Shown here: piece by piece, positions 32,953-43,870 of the stretch
How positions within the stretch are numbered: position 1 is the stretch's first letter
Layout of the letters: each line of letters begins with the position of its first letter
Assembly: GCA_030848705.1 (NCBI GenBank)
Contig: CM061243.1
Coordinates: 113,546,674-113,610,673 of the forward strand
Reading direction: 5' to 3'
DNA: 64,000 bases
Source of the DNA: Heracleum sosnowskyi
Lineage: Eukaryota > Streptophyta > Magnoliopsida > Apiales > Apiaceae
Program-made: the position numbers and the translations under genes
The notes under the pieces: generated by a model
The model's database searches: none
What the model was told of the DNA's origin: nothing
The model's input: only the letters and a program-made list of their open reading frames with translations

Positions 32953-33293
32953 TAGATATAGTATAGATTAGTTTTGATGTCCGATTTCTGCAACCATGAT
33001 CAACATAGGAAAACCTAAAAAGTATTGACAAAAAGATATTATTGGGTTGGTTTTAAGAGTAAAAAGTAAGGAAATAAGATAATTAGGGCTCAACTTGGCC
33101 CGGAGATTTTAAAAATTCAAATTAAATCACAATTTTGATTTTGATTGTTTGGAAATCAAAATCCAAATCAAATATTAGAAAAATCGATTCATAATGGCTT
33201 GATTCAATTTAATTTGGTTCAATTCATTCGATTCGATCCGATTTCGATTTAATACCAAAATTTTCAAAAAAAAAAATTATGTTTTCTTATTAA
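32953..33293. other. AT-rich interval, nothing recognised
   Basis: Contains repeated ATTCGATTCGATCCG-like words (33175-33250) and ends in the TSD ATTAA of the next element. Confidence 0.4.
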
Positions 33294-35144
33294 TGTAACA
33301 ACCCGACTTTTCGGACTATTATTTCTAAATCAAAACTTAAATAAAACATAATACTTTATTTGATAAACCAAAATTTATGAAAGTCAAACGCAACGGTCAA
33401 ACTTAACGATAATCCAAAATCACAAATGCGGAGACGCAACTCCATAAACCAATATCCAATGTATATCAAATAATCAAATTTATTTCTTAACGAAACAATA
33501 AGTCTTTAAGCAAAATCTAAAAGCAGGAAATCCACAAGTCCACATCCTTATTCTTACTTAGCTTCCACAATGAACCTGAAATATAGGGAAATGGATGAGC
33601 TATACAGCTCAGCAAGTACAATTGACAAACAGATAGTCTTAAAATTCAATGGGTGATTTTAATAAAACAGATTTGGTCAAAATATAATAAGTTGCAAAAC
33701 CTTTGCAAAATTGACCCAGCCCAAAGTTTACATTTTTAAAATTTCAGAATTTAAAACAGATACAGAATTTAAAACAGAAACAGAATTTAAAACAGAAACA
33801 GAACGAAAATCGAAATACCACAGTCTTGTTCTACGGCCACACTTTCCCAGTAGTCGGGATCTTATTCTTATTCTTATACGCCACACTTTGCCAGTGACCG
33901 ACATCTAAAGTTCAATAATTATGCCCCCTTAATAGGTATCTAAAGTTGCACACTTGTGCGCCTACTAAGGGTATCCAAGGCTAGTTCCGGAACTATAGCA
34001 TAAATTACGAACGGGTTCGAAACGTAGAGACTGAGGGATTCAAAAGATTCTCGTATCTTATAAGTTCGAAACAGAATTCTTATATCTTATACGAAATCAA
34101 AATCAAAATCACAACATAATTATCTTTTCCAAAAACTAAAATTAAGTCAAAAGTACTTACCTCAAATGCGACTGAAACTGAAATTTAAACACGATCAAAT
34201 CCTAAAATTTTAATAACCAAAAATTAATTAATAACATCTTAAACACATATATCACAAAATGATGCTCACTGTACTACAACAGATATTCACAGTAAATCAT
34301 ATAAAATCTAGACATAGACTGTTTCTTTAAAAAAATTAAACAAATATCAGACGGTTATTCAAACAAAAGCATGTCAATTATAATAACTAAAAGCAATGTG
34401 ATTTGGTCCTTGAAGACCGTTTACACAGACACGACAAAACAAAATCAATGTGCCAAAACTACATAAAACCCCGGATCTTATTCTTATTCTCATATGTCAC
34501 ACTTTGCCAGTGACCGGCATCTAAAATTCAATAATTACGCGCCCTTAATAGGTATCTAAAATTGCACACTTTTGCGCATACTAAGGGTATCTAAGGCTAC
34601 TGGTAAAGTGTGGCCGTAGAACAAGACTGTGGTATTTCGATTTTCGTTCTGTTTCTATTTCTGCTTCTATATCTACTTTAAATTCTGTATCTGTTTTAAA
34701 TTCTGAAAATTTTAAAATGTAAACTTTGGGCCGGGTCAATTTTGCAAAGGTTTTGCAACTTATTATATTTTGACCAAATCTGTTTTAATAAAACCACCCA
34801 TTGATTTTAAAAATATATGTTTGTCAATTTGTACTTGCTGAGCTGTGTAGCTCATCCCTTTCCCTATATTTCAGGTTCATTGTGGAAGCTTAGTAAGAAT
34901 AAGGATGTGGACTTTTGATTTCGTGCAATTTGATTTCGTTTAAAGACCATTTGAATAAATTTGATTATTTGTTAGACATTGAATATTGGTTTATGGAGCT
35001 GCGTCTCCGTTTTTATGATTTTGGATTATCGTTAAGTTTGACCGCTGCGTTTGACTTTCGTAAGTTTTGGTTTATCAAATAAAGTATTAAGTTTTATTTA
35101 AGTTTTGATTTAGATTTAATAGTCCGAAAAGTCGGGTTGTTACA
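33294..35144. mobile_element. Fold-back element with LTR-like inverted arms
   Basis: Left arm 33294-33843 begins TGTAACAACCCGACTTTTCG. Right arm about 34600-35144 is its inverted copy, ending CGGGTTGTTACA. Both sides are flanked by ATTAA (33289-33293, 35145-35149). A 130-bp part of the middle (33845-33985) recurs in direct orientation at about 34478-34600, beside the right arm. A 5-bp TSD and TG...CA ends suggest integrase-mediated insertion of an LTR-derived unit. No ORF with known domains. Confidence 0.8.
33743..33803 (+). repeat. 18-bp tandem repeat in left arm of fold-back element
   Basis: Three near-perfect units of ACAGAATTTAAAACAGAA. The right arm holds a degenerate inverted version near 34660-34710. 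Confidence 0.8.
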
Positions 35145-35149
35145 ATTAA

Positions 35150-36139
35150 ACTAAAATAAAAAATATATTATAGTAAAAGTTTAACATCCAGTGTAATGAA
35201 AGAGTTTAAGATTAAAATTCATTCGAACACAAAAAAAGTTCTTAAATGTAAAATTGAAAAAAGCAACCTCGATAAATGAATACACTTGGGATCAAAAAAA
35301 TATATTTATTTAGTGAGATTATTTATTTATCGATTAATGAATATTTTATTCAATTATTGATAAATGAATATTTATTCATTTAGATATTATTTTCAGATTT
35401 TTTTATAATAATTATATTATTTTGTACATTTTGTTTTAACAAGATTTTTTATACATTTTATGTTAATGTACCTAAAATTTATCATGATTATAATTTTTAT
35501 GTAATGTTTAATTACATTCATTTTGTTTTGAATTATAGATAAGCTATACATGCATGGAATATATACGGTGCACAATGACACAACACCGTATACACTCGAC
35601 TGTGCATAAAATATTTAGAAGTAAGGTATATACAGAACCACGTATAACAAGATATATATAATTCTAAATTCTTATTTTGATCAAACAATCATAAAATTAC
35701 TAGATGCATTTTGGTGGAGGAAAAAACCAAGCAACTTTAAAAGCATTTTTCGAGAAGATATGATTTACAGTACTATTTATTAATGTGTAAACAAATTATT
35801 TATTGGATCAAATGTATTCATATATTCCATAAATATAAAAATATTATTTAAAATATATTGATTATTCATTTATATTTACATAGAGCCTATAAAGACTTAG
35901 AAAAAAAATATTCGTCAATGCATTTAACGGGATTATTCATTAAGCCCATTGTCCCAAGTCCGGACCGGAAAAAATTATTCATTTATCGAGGTTCTACTGT
36001 ATGTGATGGAATAATTGTGCGATTGCATATATATCTATATTATTACTACATCTATACTAGATTGTATTATTGAAAATGATATATTAAAATTTTGGTTACA
36101 AAATCATTCTTCTTTTCCAAAAATATTATGCACAATTAC
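35150..36139. other. AT-rich interval with a Helitron-like 5' end
   Basis: No gene. An 8-bp-stem hairpin ATACGGTG...CACCGTAT lies at 35565-35595. Near 36051 TCTATACTAG resembles a plus-strand Helitron 5' end. The sequence up to 36139 (CAAAAATATTATGCACAATTAC) belongs to the Helitron-type repeat that continues after the Tat element at 44534. Confidence 0.45.
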
Positions 36140-36801
36140 TGATATGGACAGAAAAGTAATTATAGAAATATAATTGCTGATTCTTTGGAAAGACCAAATA
36201 TTTAAGGCCTAAAATCCTGATTATTTATTAATTACGAAATTAATAAATAAGAAAAATATACAGCTCATGAAAAGAGTCCAAAATATGGTAAATTTCTCAA
36301 AGAAGGATCCAGAATCCCAATTAATGAGTCATAGCCTTTATAACAAGGAAAAGACTTCTCTAGCAAGAAATACGATGTTTATCCATTATCAATAAGGATA
36401 CTTATTCGCTAAGTCTCCTAAACATACCATAAATACCAGGCTCCAGACGCCTATATAAGGACCCTGATCCTACAATCAGAACTACGTTTTGGGCACAGCT
36501 CCATACGTCACAACGCCTCGAAGGCGCAACAAGCCACAAAGGCACCCCTAGAACTACATTTTAGACTTCATCCTCGAATAAGGACATACAAGTCACTACG
36601 TCCTTGGTGTGCCCCTGCCACCATAGCCCCGAGGGCAACACCAAGAACTACGTTAATTTGGCTTGATTCTCAGTAATAATTGAGATACGTAGGCATCTTG
36701 TGAGGACCGATTTAGTCTCAAAACACAAGTGCAACCATTAAAGCTCGAAGCTCATTAAACCTTAACATTAAATTCACAAGCACGTTTTTTAATCCACAAC
36801 A
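36140..36801 (+). repeat. 5' LTR of Tat element
   Basis: TGATATGGACAG ... AATCCACAACA. TATA-like CTATATAAGG near 36451. After the TATA box the words GAACTACGTTTT, GAACTACATTTT and GAACTACGTTAA recur three times in the presumed R/U5 region. Confidence 0.95.
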
Positions 36802-36803
36802 TT

Positions 36804-36821
36804 TGGCGCCGTCTGTGGGAC
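36804..36821 (+). other. Primer binding site of Tat element
   Basis: TGGCGCCGTCTGTGGGAC two bases after the 5' LTR, a common PBS form in plant gypsy elements. Confidence 0.85.
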
Positions 36822-36834
36822 AACAACATCAACC

Positions 36835-37251
36835 ATGGCAAACACACGAAGAACAATTCGCGATCCTCATACTTCTGATGGACTTCCTCTTACCTCTGCA
36901 ACAGAGACTCATGGAAGCCAACCACCGCCAATCAGTGGCGCTGAAGGGACAGATATCCCCATCACTACCACTCATGGACCGGAAGTCCCAATTACTGCTG
37001 AATGGACGAATCCCCTACAAATGGTCGTTCATGGGCCAAATCCACAAGAGATCGTTCACCAGCAACCAATCACAACCTCTTCATTGCTCGCAAACGCCCC
37101 ACGTGGCCTCCAACTTCATACCACGGATCTTCCCCAATACACGACTCAAACTCTCGGTATGCCAACCTATGGTATGCTTCCTCGACCCCCGGTGGGCAGT
37201 AGCGGTGCAAACCCCATCTATCATGAGGCATATGTGCCCCCATATATTTAA
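36835..37251 (+). pseudogene. Tat gag, N-terminal part
   Basis: The ATG at 36835 lies 14 bases after the PBS and opens a Pro/Thr/Gly-rich N-terminal region (MANTRRTIRDPHTSDG). It ends at TAA 37249-37251. The same frame continues with SLGPQNQRTPFQDYSG and runs to 38601, so the stop is a lesion within gag. Confidence 0.8.
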
Positions 37252-38601
37252 AGTCTGGGACCCCAAAATCAGCGAACCCCTTTTCAAGACTACTCAGGTC
37301 CCTACACCGAGGATGAGAATTACTCAACAGGAGATGAGAGGGACGTTGCCCCAAGAAGGAGACGCTCCTCCCAAACCAATCGGGAACAACACCAAACTAC
37401 TAAGGAAAAACTTGCGGCCCTTGAAGCCGAGACTGCAAGGCTCAAAAAGCTACTGGTCGAAGAAGAAGCCATAAGGACACAAAACCAAGGAACGGGAGGA
37501 GTCCCGATAATCAACTTGGATCCAGCACCTAGAAGAAGCAAAAGGGCTGAGGCCCCAAGAGGTGATCCCACCATTTTGTTGCCCCTAGGAGATCCTGATG
37601 ATCCAACACCGCCCTTCACTCAAGACATCATGAAAGCCAACATCTCTAGAAAATTCAAGATGCCGACAATCAAGGCTTATGATGGAACGGGAGATCCCGT
37701 TAACCATGTGAGAACCTTCTCCAACGCACTGCTGTTTCAGCCAACCAATGATGCGGTTAAGTGCCGAGCGTTTCCACAAACCCTGGCGGGCATGGCACAA
37801 CGTTGGTACAGCCGTTTGCCTCCCAATTCTATTGGATCCTTCAAGGAGTTGAGCAAGACGTTCATCAACCAATTCGTAAGTGGGAGGGTGCACGAGAAAA
37901 GCTCTGCATCCCTCATGGGAATTCAGCAAGGAAAGAATGAATCCTTGAGAGATTACATTAATCGATTTACTAGAGAGGCTCTAAAAGTCCCAGACTTGGA
38001 GGACAAAGTGGCTATGATAGCCCTACAACAAGGAACTACTGATGATCACTTCAAAAGATCATTGGCAAAACATCCACCTGAGAGCATGTTAAAGCTCCAA
38101 GATAGAGCCGAAAAATACATCAAGGCTGAAGAAAGCATGAGAAAGCATGAACCCACTATTGGTGGTAATGGAAACTCAAAGAAGAGGAATGAAACCCAGG
38201 AATATGATGTTAAGGAGAAATTTCCTAGAATGTCAAAGGGCTCTGATTCTCCACCTAAGAGAAGCAATTTTGGGCCAAAGTTTACAGAGTATGCAAGATT
38301 GAATACTCCCAGGAGTAAAATTCTGATGGAGATAGCAAATGAAGAGGATCTCAAATGGCCAAAGCCAATGAGGGCTGACCTGTCCAAGCGAAATCAAAAC
38401 CAATTTTGTCGGTTCCACAAAGAAGTTGGTCATGACACCGACGATTGTAGGCAACTGAAAGATGAGATTGAGTTTCTGATGCGAAGAGGAAAACTCAGCA
38501 AATTTACCAAGGACGGAAATCAAGGAAGTCATAGGGGAAATTATGAAAGAAAGGATTACGACAGAAGGGACAACAACCAAGATCGTAACCCTGAGCCCTG
38601 A
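37252..38601 (+). CDS. Tat gag, main part
   Basis: Open in the same frame from 37252; the first Met is at 37636 and an ORF call starts at 37516. The gag core is MPTIKAYDGTGDPVNHVRTF followed by MAQRWYSRLPPNSIGSF and the FVSGRVHEKSSASL region. A zinc knuckle of form C-x2-H-x4-H-x4-C (CRFHKEVGHDTDDC) lies near the end, the variant usual in this lineage. TGA at 38599-38601 separates it from pol in the same frame (RPVINMIFEGPTAAG follows). It could be CGA to TGA, or less likely a read-through stop. Confidence 0.88.
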   Translation, partial: SLGPQNQRTPFQDYSGPYTEDENYSTGDERDVAPRRRRSSQTNREQHQTTKEKLAALEAETARLKKLLVEEEAIRTQNQGTGGVPIINLDPAPRRSKRAEAPRGDPTILLPLGDPDDPTPPFTQDIMKANISRKFKMPTIKAYDGTGDPVNHVRTFSNALLFQPTNDAVKCRAFPQTLAGMAQRWYSRLPPNSIGSFKELSKTFINQFVSGRVHEKSSASLMGIQQGKNESLRDYINRFTREALKVPDLEDKVAMIALQQGTTDDHFKRSLAKHPPESMLKLQDRAEKYIKAEESMRKHEPTIGGNGNSKKRNETQEYDVKEKFPRMSKGSDSPPKRSNFGPKFTEYARLNTPRSKILMEIANEEDLKWPKPMRADLSKRNQNQFCRFHKEVGHDTDDCRQLKDEIEFLMRRGKLSKFTKDGNQGSHRGNYERKDYDRRDNNQDRNPEP

Positions 38602-38616
38602 AGGCCAGTCATCAAC

Positions 38617-40860
38617 ATGATATTTGAAGGACCAACTGCTGCTGGGTCCTCCCGGAACTCAAGAAAAGCTTATGCCCGAGAGGTAATGACTGTGGTTGGA
38701 GAAGCACCAAAGCGTGCCAGAACAGAAGTGTCGATAGGTTTTGATGATTCTGACTTGGAAGGGGTGAAGTTCCCCCACGATGATCCTCTTGTCATCGTAC
38801 ATGTGATAGGCAATTCTGAAACAAAGAGAGTCCTAGTTAACAATGGAGCTTCAGTGGATATCTTGTTCCACGATGCTTTTATCAAGATGGGTTACACTGA
38901 TTCTCAGTTGACACCCTCGAATATGCCCATATATGGGTTCAATGGAGTGGAGTCAAAGGTGGAAGGAACTATCCAACTCCCAATGACCATGGGAAAAGGG
39001 ATGAATACATCTACTCAAATGCTGAACTTTGTAGTCATAAAGGCAACTTCAACCTACAACGCGATCCTTGGAAGGACTGGTCTTCATGCATTTAAGGCCG
39101 TTGCCTCATCTTATCATCTGAAAATCAAGTTCCCAACGACGAATGGGATTGGAGAAGAGCGGGGAGACCAAAATATGGCTAGAAGTTGTTATGTAGCCGC
39201 GTTAAGGCCTGATGGAATCGGGGGGCAGGTTCTCCCCATTGAAGACATGAATACAAGCGACAATGAGGACAGAAGAGGGAAATCGGCCGAGGATTTGATC
39301 CCAATTCCTTTAGTCCCAGGTGAACCAGAGAAGGTGACTTATGTTGGGGCACTATTGCCCAAACCATTGAAAAGCAAACTCACGTCTTTTCTTCAAGAGA
39401 ACAATGACGTTTTTGCTTGGACAGCGGCCGACATGCCAGGGATTGATCCCCAATTGATAACTCACAAATTGAATGTGGATCCTGAAAGGAAGACGGTGAA
39501 ACAAAAGAAGAGAAGTTTTGCTCCAGAGAGGCTTGAAGCCATAAAACACAAAGTTGAAAAGCTTCTAGAAGCCGGGTTCATTGAGGAAATTCAATTCCCA
39601 GAATGGTTTGCTAACCCGGTGATGGTCAAAAAGGCCAATGGGAAATGGAGAATGTGTGTGGACTTCACTGGCTTAAATGATGCATGTCCTAAGGATTGTT
39701 TTCCCTTACCAAGGATTGATGCTCTAATAGATGCAACAGCTGGGCATGAGATGCTAAGTTTCATGGATGGCTTCAGTGGATACAACCAAATCAAGATGCA
39801 CAAAGATGACATGCTAGTCAAAAGCCTCGATAAGGCCGATCACATTGAGCACCTCCGAGAGGCATTTGAAGTGCTAAGGCACCACAAGATGATGTTAAAT
39901 CCAGCCAAGTGTGCCTTTGGTGTAGGCTCGGGAAAGTTTTTAGGCCTGATGGTTTCCAAGAGAGCAATCGAGGCTAATCCCGACAAAATCAAAGCAATTC
40001 TAGACATGGAACCACCGCGGACTATCAAGGAAGTCCAGAAATTAACGGGAAGAGTGGCATCATTGGGAAGATTCATCTCCAAGTCAGGAGAGAAGTGCTT
40101 ACCTTTCTTCAAAGAACTTAAGAATGTGAATTTTTTTGAATGGACAGCTGAAAGCGAAGAGGCCTTTGAAGCCTTGAAGAAATACATGGCTGAGCCACAA
40201 CTATTGGCCAAACCAAAACCAGGAGAGGTTCTTTATTTATACTTGGCAGTATCCAATACTGCCCTCGAAGCTGTTTTGGTAAAAGAAGAATTGAAGGTTC
40301 AGAAACCCATCTACTACCTGAGCAAGATTCTACACGGAGCAGAAATAAACTACTCTACGGTTGAGAAGTTTGCCTTAGCATTGATAATGGCCTCAAGAAA
40401 GCTACGCCCATACTTCCAGGCACACAAGATAGAGGTCTTGACCAATCAACTTCTACGAAACATCTTGCACAACCCTCAAGTTAGTGGAAGGTTGATCAAA
40501 TGGGCTATTGAACTAGGAGAATTTGACATCAAGTACAAGCCTCGAACGGACATAAAAGCTCAAACACTCGCCGACTTCATGGTTGAATGCACCATTGACA
40601 ACCAAGAAGTCGGGGGGCAAGAAGTAACAGTGGAAAGTAAAGAAGATGAGGATATAGTCTCCAAAGAATGTTGGGTGCTCTATTTTGATGGAGCATCAAA
40701 AACAAAATCAAGTGGAGCCGGTTTAGTGCTACAAAGTCCTGATGGATTCCTCATAGAGTACGCACTAAAACTGGACTTCCCAACGACAAACAATGAAGTT
40801 GAATATGAAGCTCTGATAGCTAGCTTAGGGCTGGTTGGAGCTTTGAACTTTGAGAGTTAA
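38617..40860 (+). pseudogene. Tat pol: protease, deleted RT, RNase H, extra RNase H
   Basis: Protease at residue about 73 reads VNNGASVDILF where an Asp-containing D-x-G-A-S is expected, so the catalytic Asp is Asn. RT is missing its core: after FMDGFSGYNQIKMHKDD the sequence jumps to MLVKSLDKADHIEHLREAF, removing the fingers/palm part with the YVDD box. The junction (about 39803-39812) lies at a shared GATGAC. The first RNase H is degenerate (LYLAVSNTALEAVLV lacks the usual Asp). A second RNase H begins at LYFDGASKTKSSGAG. The frame shifts near 40850 and an extra TAA occurs near 40906 in the true frame. Confidence 0.9.
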
Positions 40861-40936
40861 AACTCTGAAAGTATGTGGAGATTCGAGGCTAGTGGTCTCC
40901 TAAGTAAATGGGGAGTTTGAAGCTAGAGATGAAGTC

Positions 40937-42016
40937 ATGGCCAAGTACTTGAAACTTGTTAAGGCCATCATGACTCAGTTCGATGAATGCTATGTGGAAC
41001 ACATTCCAAGGGAAGAGAATGTAAAGACTGATGCCTTGTCTAAGTTTGCCTCTTCTGAAATTGAAAACTATGCAGGAAGTGTATACTTCCAAGTCTTGAA
41101 GACCCCAAGCATCAATGGAAAGTTGGTAGCACCCATTGATGTTGGCAGTTGCTGGATGGATCCCGTAAAATCTCATCTAGAAACTGGGTGGTTACCCAAC
41201 GACACTTCAGAAGCACGAAAGCTATACGTCAGAGCACTAAGGTATGCCCTAATTGAGGGAATCCTATACAAAAAGTCTTTCATCATTCCATACTTAAAGT
41301 GCTTGAGACCCCAAGAGGCAGAATTGGCCCTAAAGGAAGTACATGAAGGAATTTGTGGGCAGCACTTGGGGGGCAGAGCCCTTGCCCATAAAATCTCTCA
41401 TCTAGGTTTCTACTGGCCAAGCATACTTGCTGATGCTAAAAGCTACGTGAAGAAATGTGAAAGGTGCCGGAAGCATGCACCAGTGGTTAGGCAACCACCA
41501 GAGATGTTGACATCCATAAACTCACCGATTCCATTTGCCATGTGGGGAATGGATATACTTGGAACTTTTCCAATGGCAAGTGCACAACGAAAGTTCTTGA
41601 TAGTAGCAATCTACTACTTCACCAAGTGGATTGAGGCTAAGCCATTAGCCAAGATAACCACCAAGCAAGTGATGCATTTCTTCTGGGAAAATGTGATATG
41701 CAGATATGGAATTCCACGAGTCCTGGTCACGGACAACGGAACTCAGTTTAACAACGATGAGTTCAAGAAATATTGTGATGAGAACGATATCAAGTTGCGC
41801 TTCACTTCTGTTGCCCATCCTCAAGCAAATGGGCAAGCTGAGGTTGCAAATCGAATTATCCTAGATGGACTGAAGAAAAGAGTTGAACGCTCCAGAAACA
41901 CTTGGGTAGACGAATTGCTCCCCATACTTTGGGCATATCGTATTACCTGCAAAGTCACCACTAGGGCAACCCCATTTCTGCTGGCATATGGGGCAGAGGC
42001 AGTGGTTCCAGTGTAG
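40937..42016 (+). CDS. Tat end of second RNase H and integrase
   Basis: The first Met (MAKYLKLVKAI) is inside the second RNase H domain, whose end (HIPREENVKTDALSKFAS) is visible. Integrase follows: HHCC module (HEGICGQHLGGRAL, CERCRKH), catalytic Asp in WGMDILGTF, Asp in VTDNGTQFNND and Glu in HPQANGQAEVANR, all present. TAG at 42014-42016 interrupts after AEAVVPV; usually Glu-Ile follows, so GAG to TAG is likely. Confidence 0.9.
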   Translation: MAKYLKLVKAIMTQFDECYVEHIPREENVKTDALSKFASSEIENYAGSVYFQVLKTPSINGKLVAPIDVGSCWMDPVKSHLETGWLPNDTSEARKLYVRALRYALIEGILYKKSFIIPYLKCLRPQEAELALKEVHEGICGQHLGGRALAHKISHLGFYWPSILADAKSYVKKCERCRKHAPVVRQPPEMLTSINSPIPFAMWGMDILGTFPMASAQRKFLIVAIYYFTKWIEAKPLAKITTKQVMHFFWENVICRYGIPRVLVTDNGTQFNNDEFKKYCDENDIKLRFTSVAHPQANGQAEVANRIILDGLKKRVERSRNTWVDELLPILWAYRITCKVTTRATPFLLAYGAEAVVPV

Positions 42017-42385
42017 ATTACTCACACGTCTCCAAGAGTTGAGGCTTATGAACCAGAAACAAATGAAGAAGGCTTGAGGCTAGCCTTTGATCTAATTGAT
42101 GAAGTTAGAGATGAGGCAAACGCCAAGATAGTTGAACATCAAAAGAAGGCATCTTTCTACTACAACCTAAGGGTTAAAGAAAGGTTCTTTCGACAAGGAG
42201 ACTTGGTTCTTCGAAAAATCGAGGCATCCGAAGTTGGACAAAAAGGCAAGTTGGCCCCAAATTGGGAAGGACCATATCGCGTTAAGAACGTATTTGGTCG
42301 AGGCTCGTACAAGCTAGAAACCCTCGAAGGGCATGAAGTGCCAAGGACATGGCATGCTGCAAATTTGAAAGTCTATTATGTTTAA
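42017..42385 (+). pseudogene. Tat integrase C-terminal end
   Basis: Same frame as 40937-42016; the first Met is at 42074. It contains a GPY-type C-terminal module (NWEGPYRVKNVFGRGSYKL) and ends naturally at TAA 42383-42385. Confidence 0.88.
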
Positions 42386-43274
42386 AGTGCGTCCTGACTG
42401 GACTCACTACTAGGACAAGTAGAAATAAGGTCGACGAAACCAATCCAAGTTTTTAAACTTGAATATTATGTAAGGGTTGAAACCCCATAAACCTAAGACA
42501 TTTAGTCCAAACCCCATAATTGGATATGCTCAATGAAAGGCTTGAAGCCAAAACAAGATGGTATAAGACATAAGAGGCTTATGCAAATGACAAGTTAGCC
42601 TCGAATAAGGAAAAATCGTCGTAAATGTGTAGGTCGCTCCACACTTTACACCAAGACGATACTCGTGAAACACTAGTGTATATTAAAATCCCCAAAAAAG
42701 GGTAGTAAGTCCCAGGTAAGGGATAAAAAGACCCCAAGTCTCGAAAAAGACCGGTATAACTTCTATGAAATCCTAGTGCATTATCATAGACGTTGGGAAG
42801 CGTGATGAGCCATTTTAAACCCAGAAAAAGCCCAGAAATGTTCAAATCTTCAAAGAAAAACTTCAAATCTTCAAAGAATTCTTCAAATCTTCAAATAAAA
42901 AACCCAGAAAAACGGTGAAATACAACTCCGGAAATCTCTCCGGAAATCACCTTACTACGGAATAAAAAGAGAGGAAAACTAAGAATACTAGAGAGAAATT
43001 TTCAGAAAGAGAGAAGTATGAAGTGAAGAGTGAAATGTAAATCCCACTCTTTTATAATCAAGTGACCGGGAACCCAACTGGTTAAAGGAAGGGCAACCGA
43101 CCGTAGCCAGTCAAGGCCCATAAGTCCTCACTGGACTGCAAAAATCAAAGCCCAAAAGATTTGAGGCTTAGGAAAATATAAAGCCCAACGAATTAAGGCC
43201 CAATAAGGCCCAAAGACATGGAAAATTAAAGTCCAAAAGAAATTCGGGCTAAATTGAAATAAAGTCAAGGCAAA

Positions 43275-43790
43275 AAACAAAGATTCAAGGTCGAAAAGAC
43301 CTTAAATCGAAGTCGCACGAACGAAATCGAAAATACATGAGAAATCGAAGTCGTATCCATCGACCTCGCTCCCAAATGAAATCAAGGAAGAACGAAAAAT
43401 AATGAAACTAAGGTCGAAAAGACCTTAGATCGAGTTCGAAGACTCGAAGTCGAAAAACACCTGAGAATTGAGCTCGAACCCTTCGACCTCACACCAAATT
43501 GAGGTCGAAAATGTATAGGTTCGAGGTCGAAGACCCGAGGTCGAAAACATACTAAGAATTGAGGTCGAAGCATTCGACCTCGCACCAAAACGAGGTCGAA
43601 AGTATATGTGATCGAGGTCGAACGATCGAGGTCGAAAAAGACTGGGAAATCGAGGTCGAAACCTTCGACCTCACACCAGTTGAGGTCGAAAACGAGGTCG
43701 AAAATGACCGAAATCCTGGTCGAAAATGACCTAAATCCTGGTCGAAAATGAGGTCGAAAATGACCTATTTTGAGGTCGAAAATACCCTTA
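43275..43790. repeat. GAGGTCGAAA dispersed motif array
   Basis: Copies mainly read GAGGTCGAAAA, with several inverted TTCGACCTC. Spacing is irregular (12-40 bp), so it is not a simple tandem repeat. An ORF predicted on the minus strand here is a by-product of the array. Confidence 0.85.
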
Positions 43791-43856
43791 AAATAGAAAA
43801 TTTTGAGGAAAAACACGCTATAACTTCTACGAAAACCCCAAGGAGGTTTTCCCAGA

Positions 43857-43870
43857 AGTTGGGGGGCAAA
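43857..43870 (+). other. Polypurine tract of Tat element
   Basis: AGTTGGGGGGCAAA directly before the 3' LTR start TGATATGG. Confidence 0.85.

Larger units (their letters stand above)
42386..43870 (+). other. Tat 3' non-coding region with GGTCGAAA motif array
   Basis: No ORF on the plus strand. From about 43275 to 43790 the word GAGGTCGAAA and its complement TTCGACCTC occur some twenty times, often paired so that stem-loops can form. The PPT lies at the right end (AGTTGGGGGGCAAA, 43857-43870). Confidence 0.8.

Noticed and set aside
42014..42016. Programmed stop or frameshift in Tat pol
   Set aside because: Several random stops and a deletion in the same copy make decay the simpler explanation.
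43382..43816. Minus-strand ORF of 144 codons, Phe/Arg/Asp-rich
   Set aside because: Produced by the GAGGTCGAAA array (FDL-R-type repeats), not a protein.
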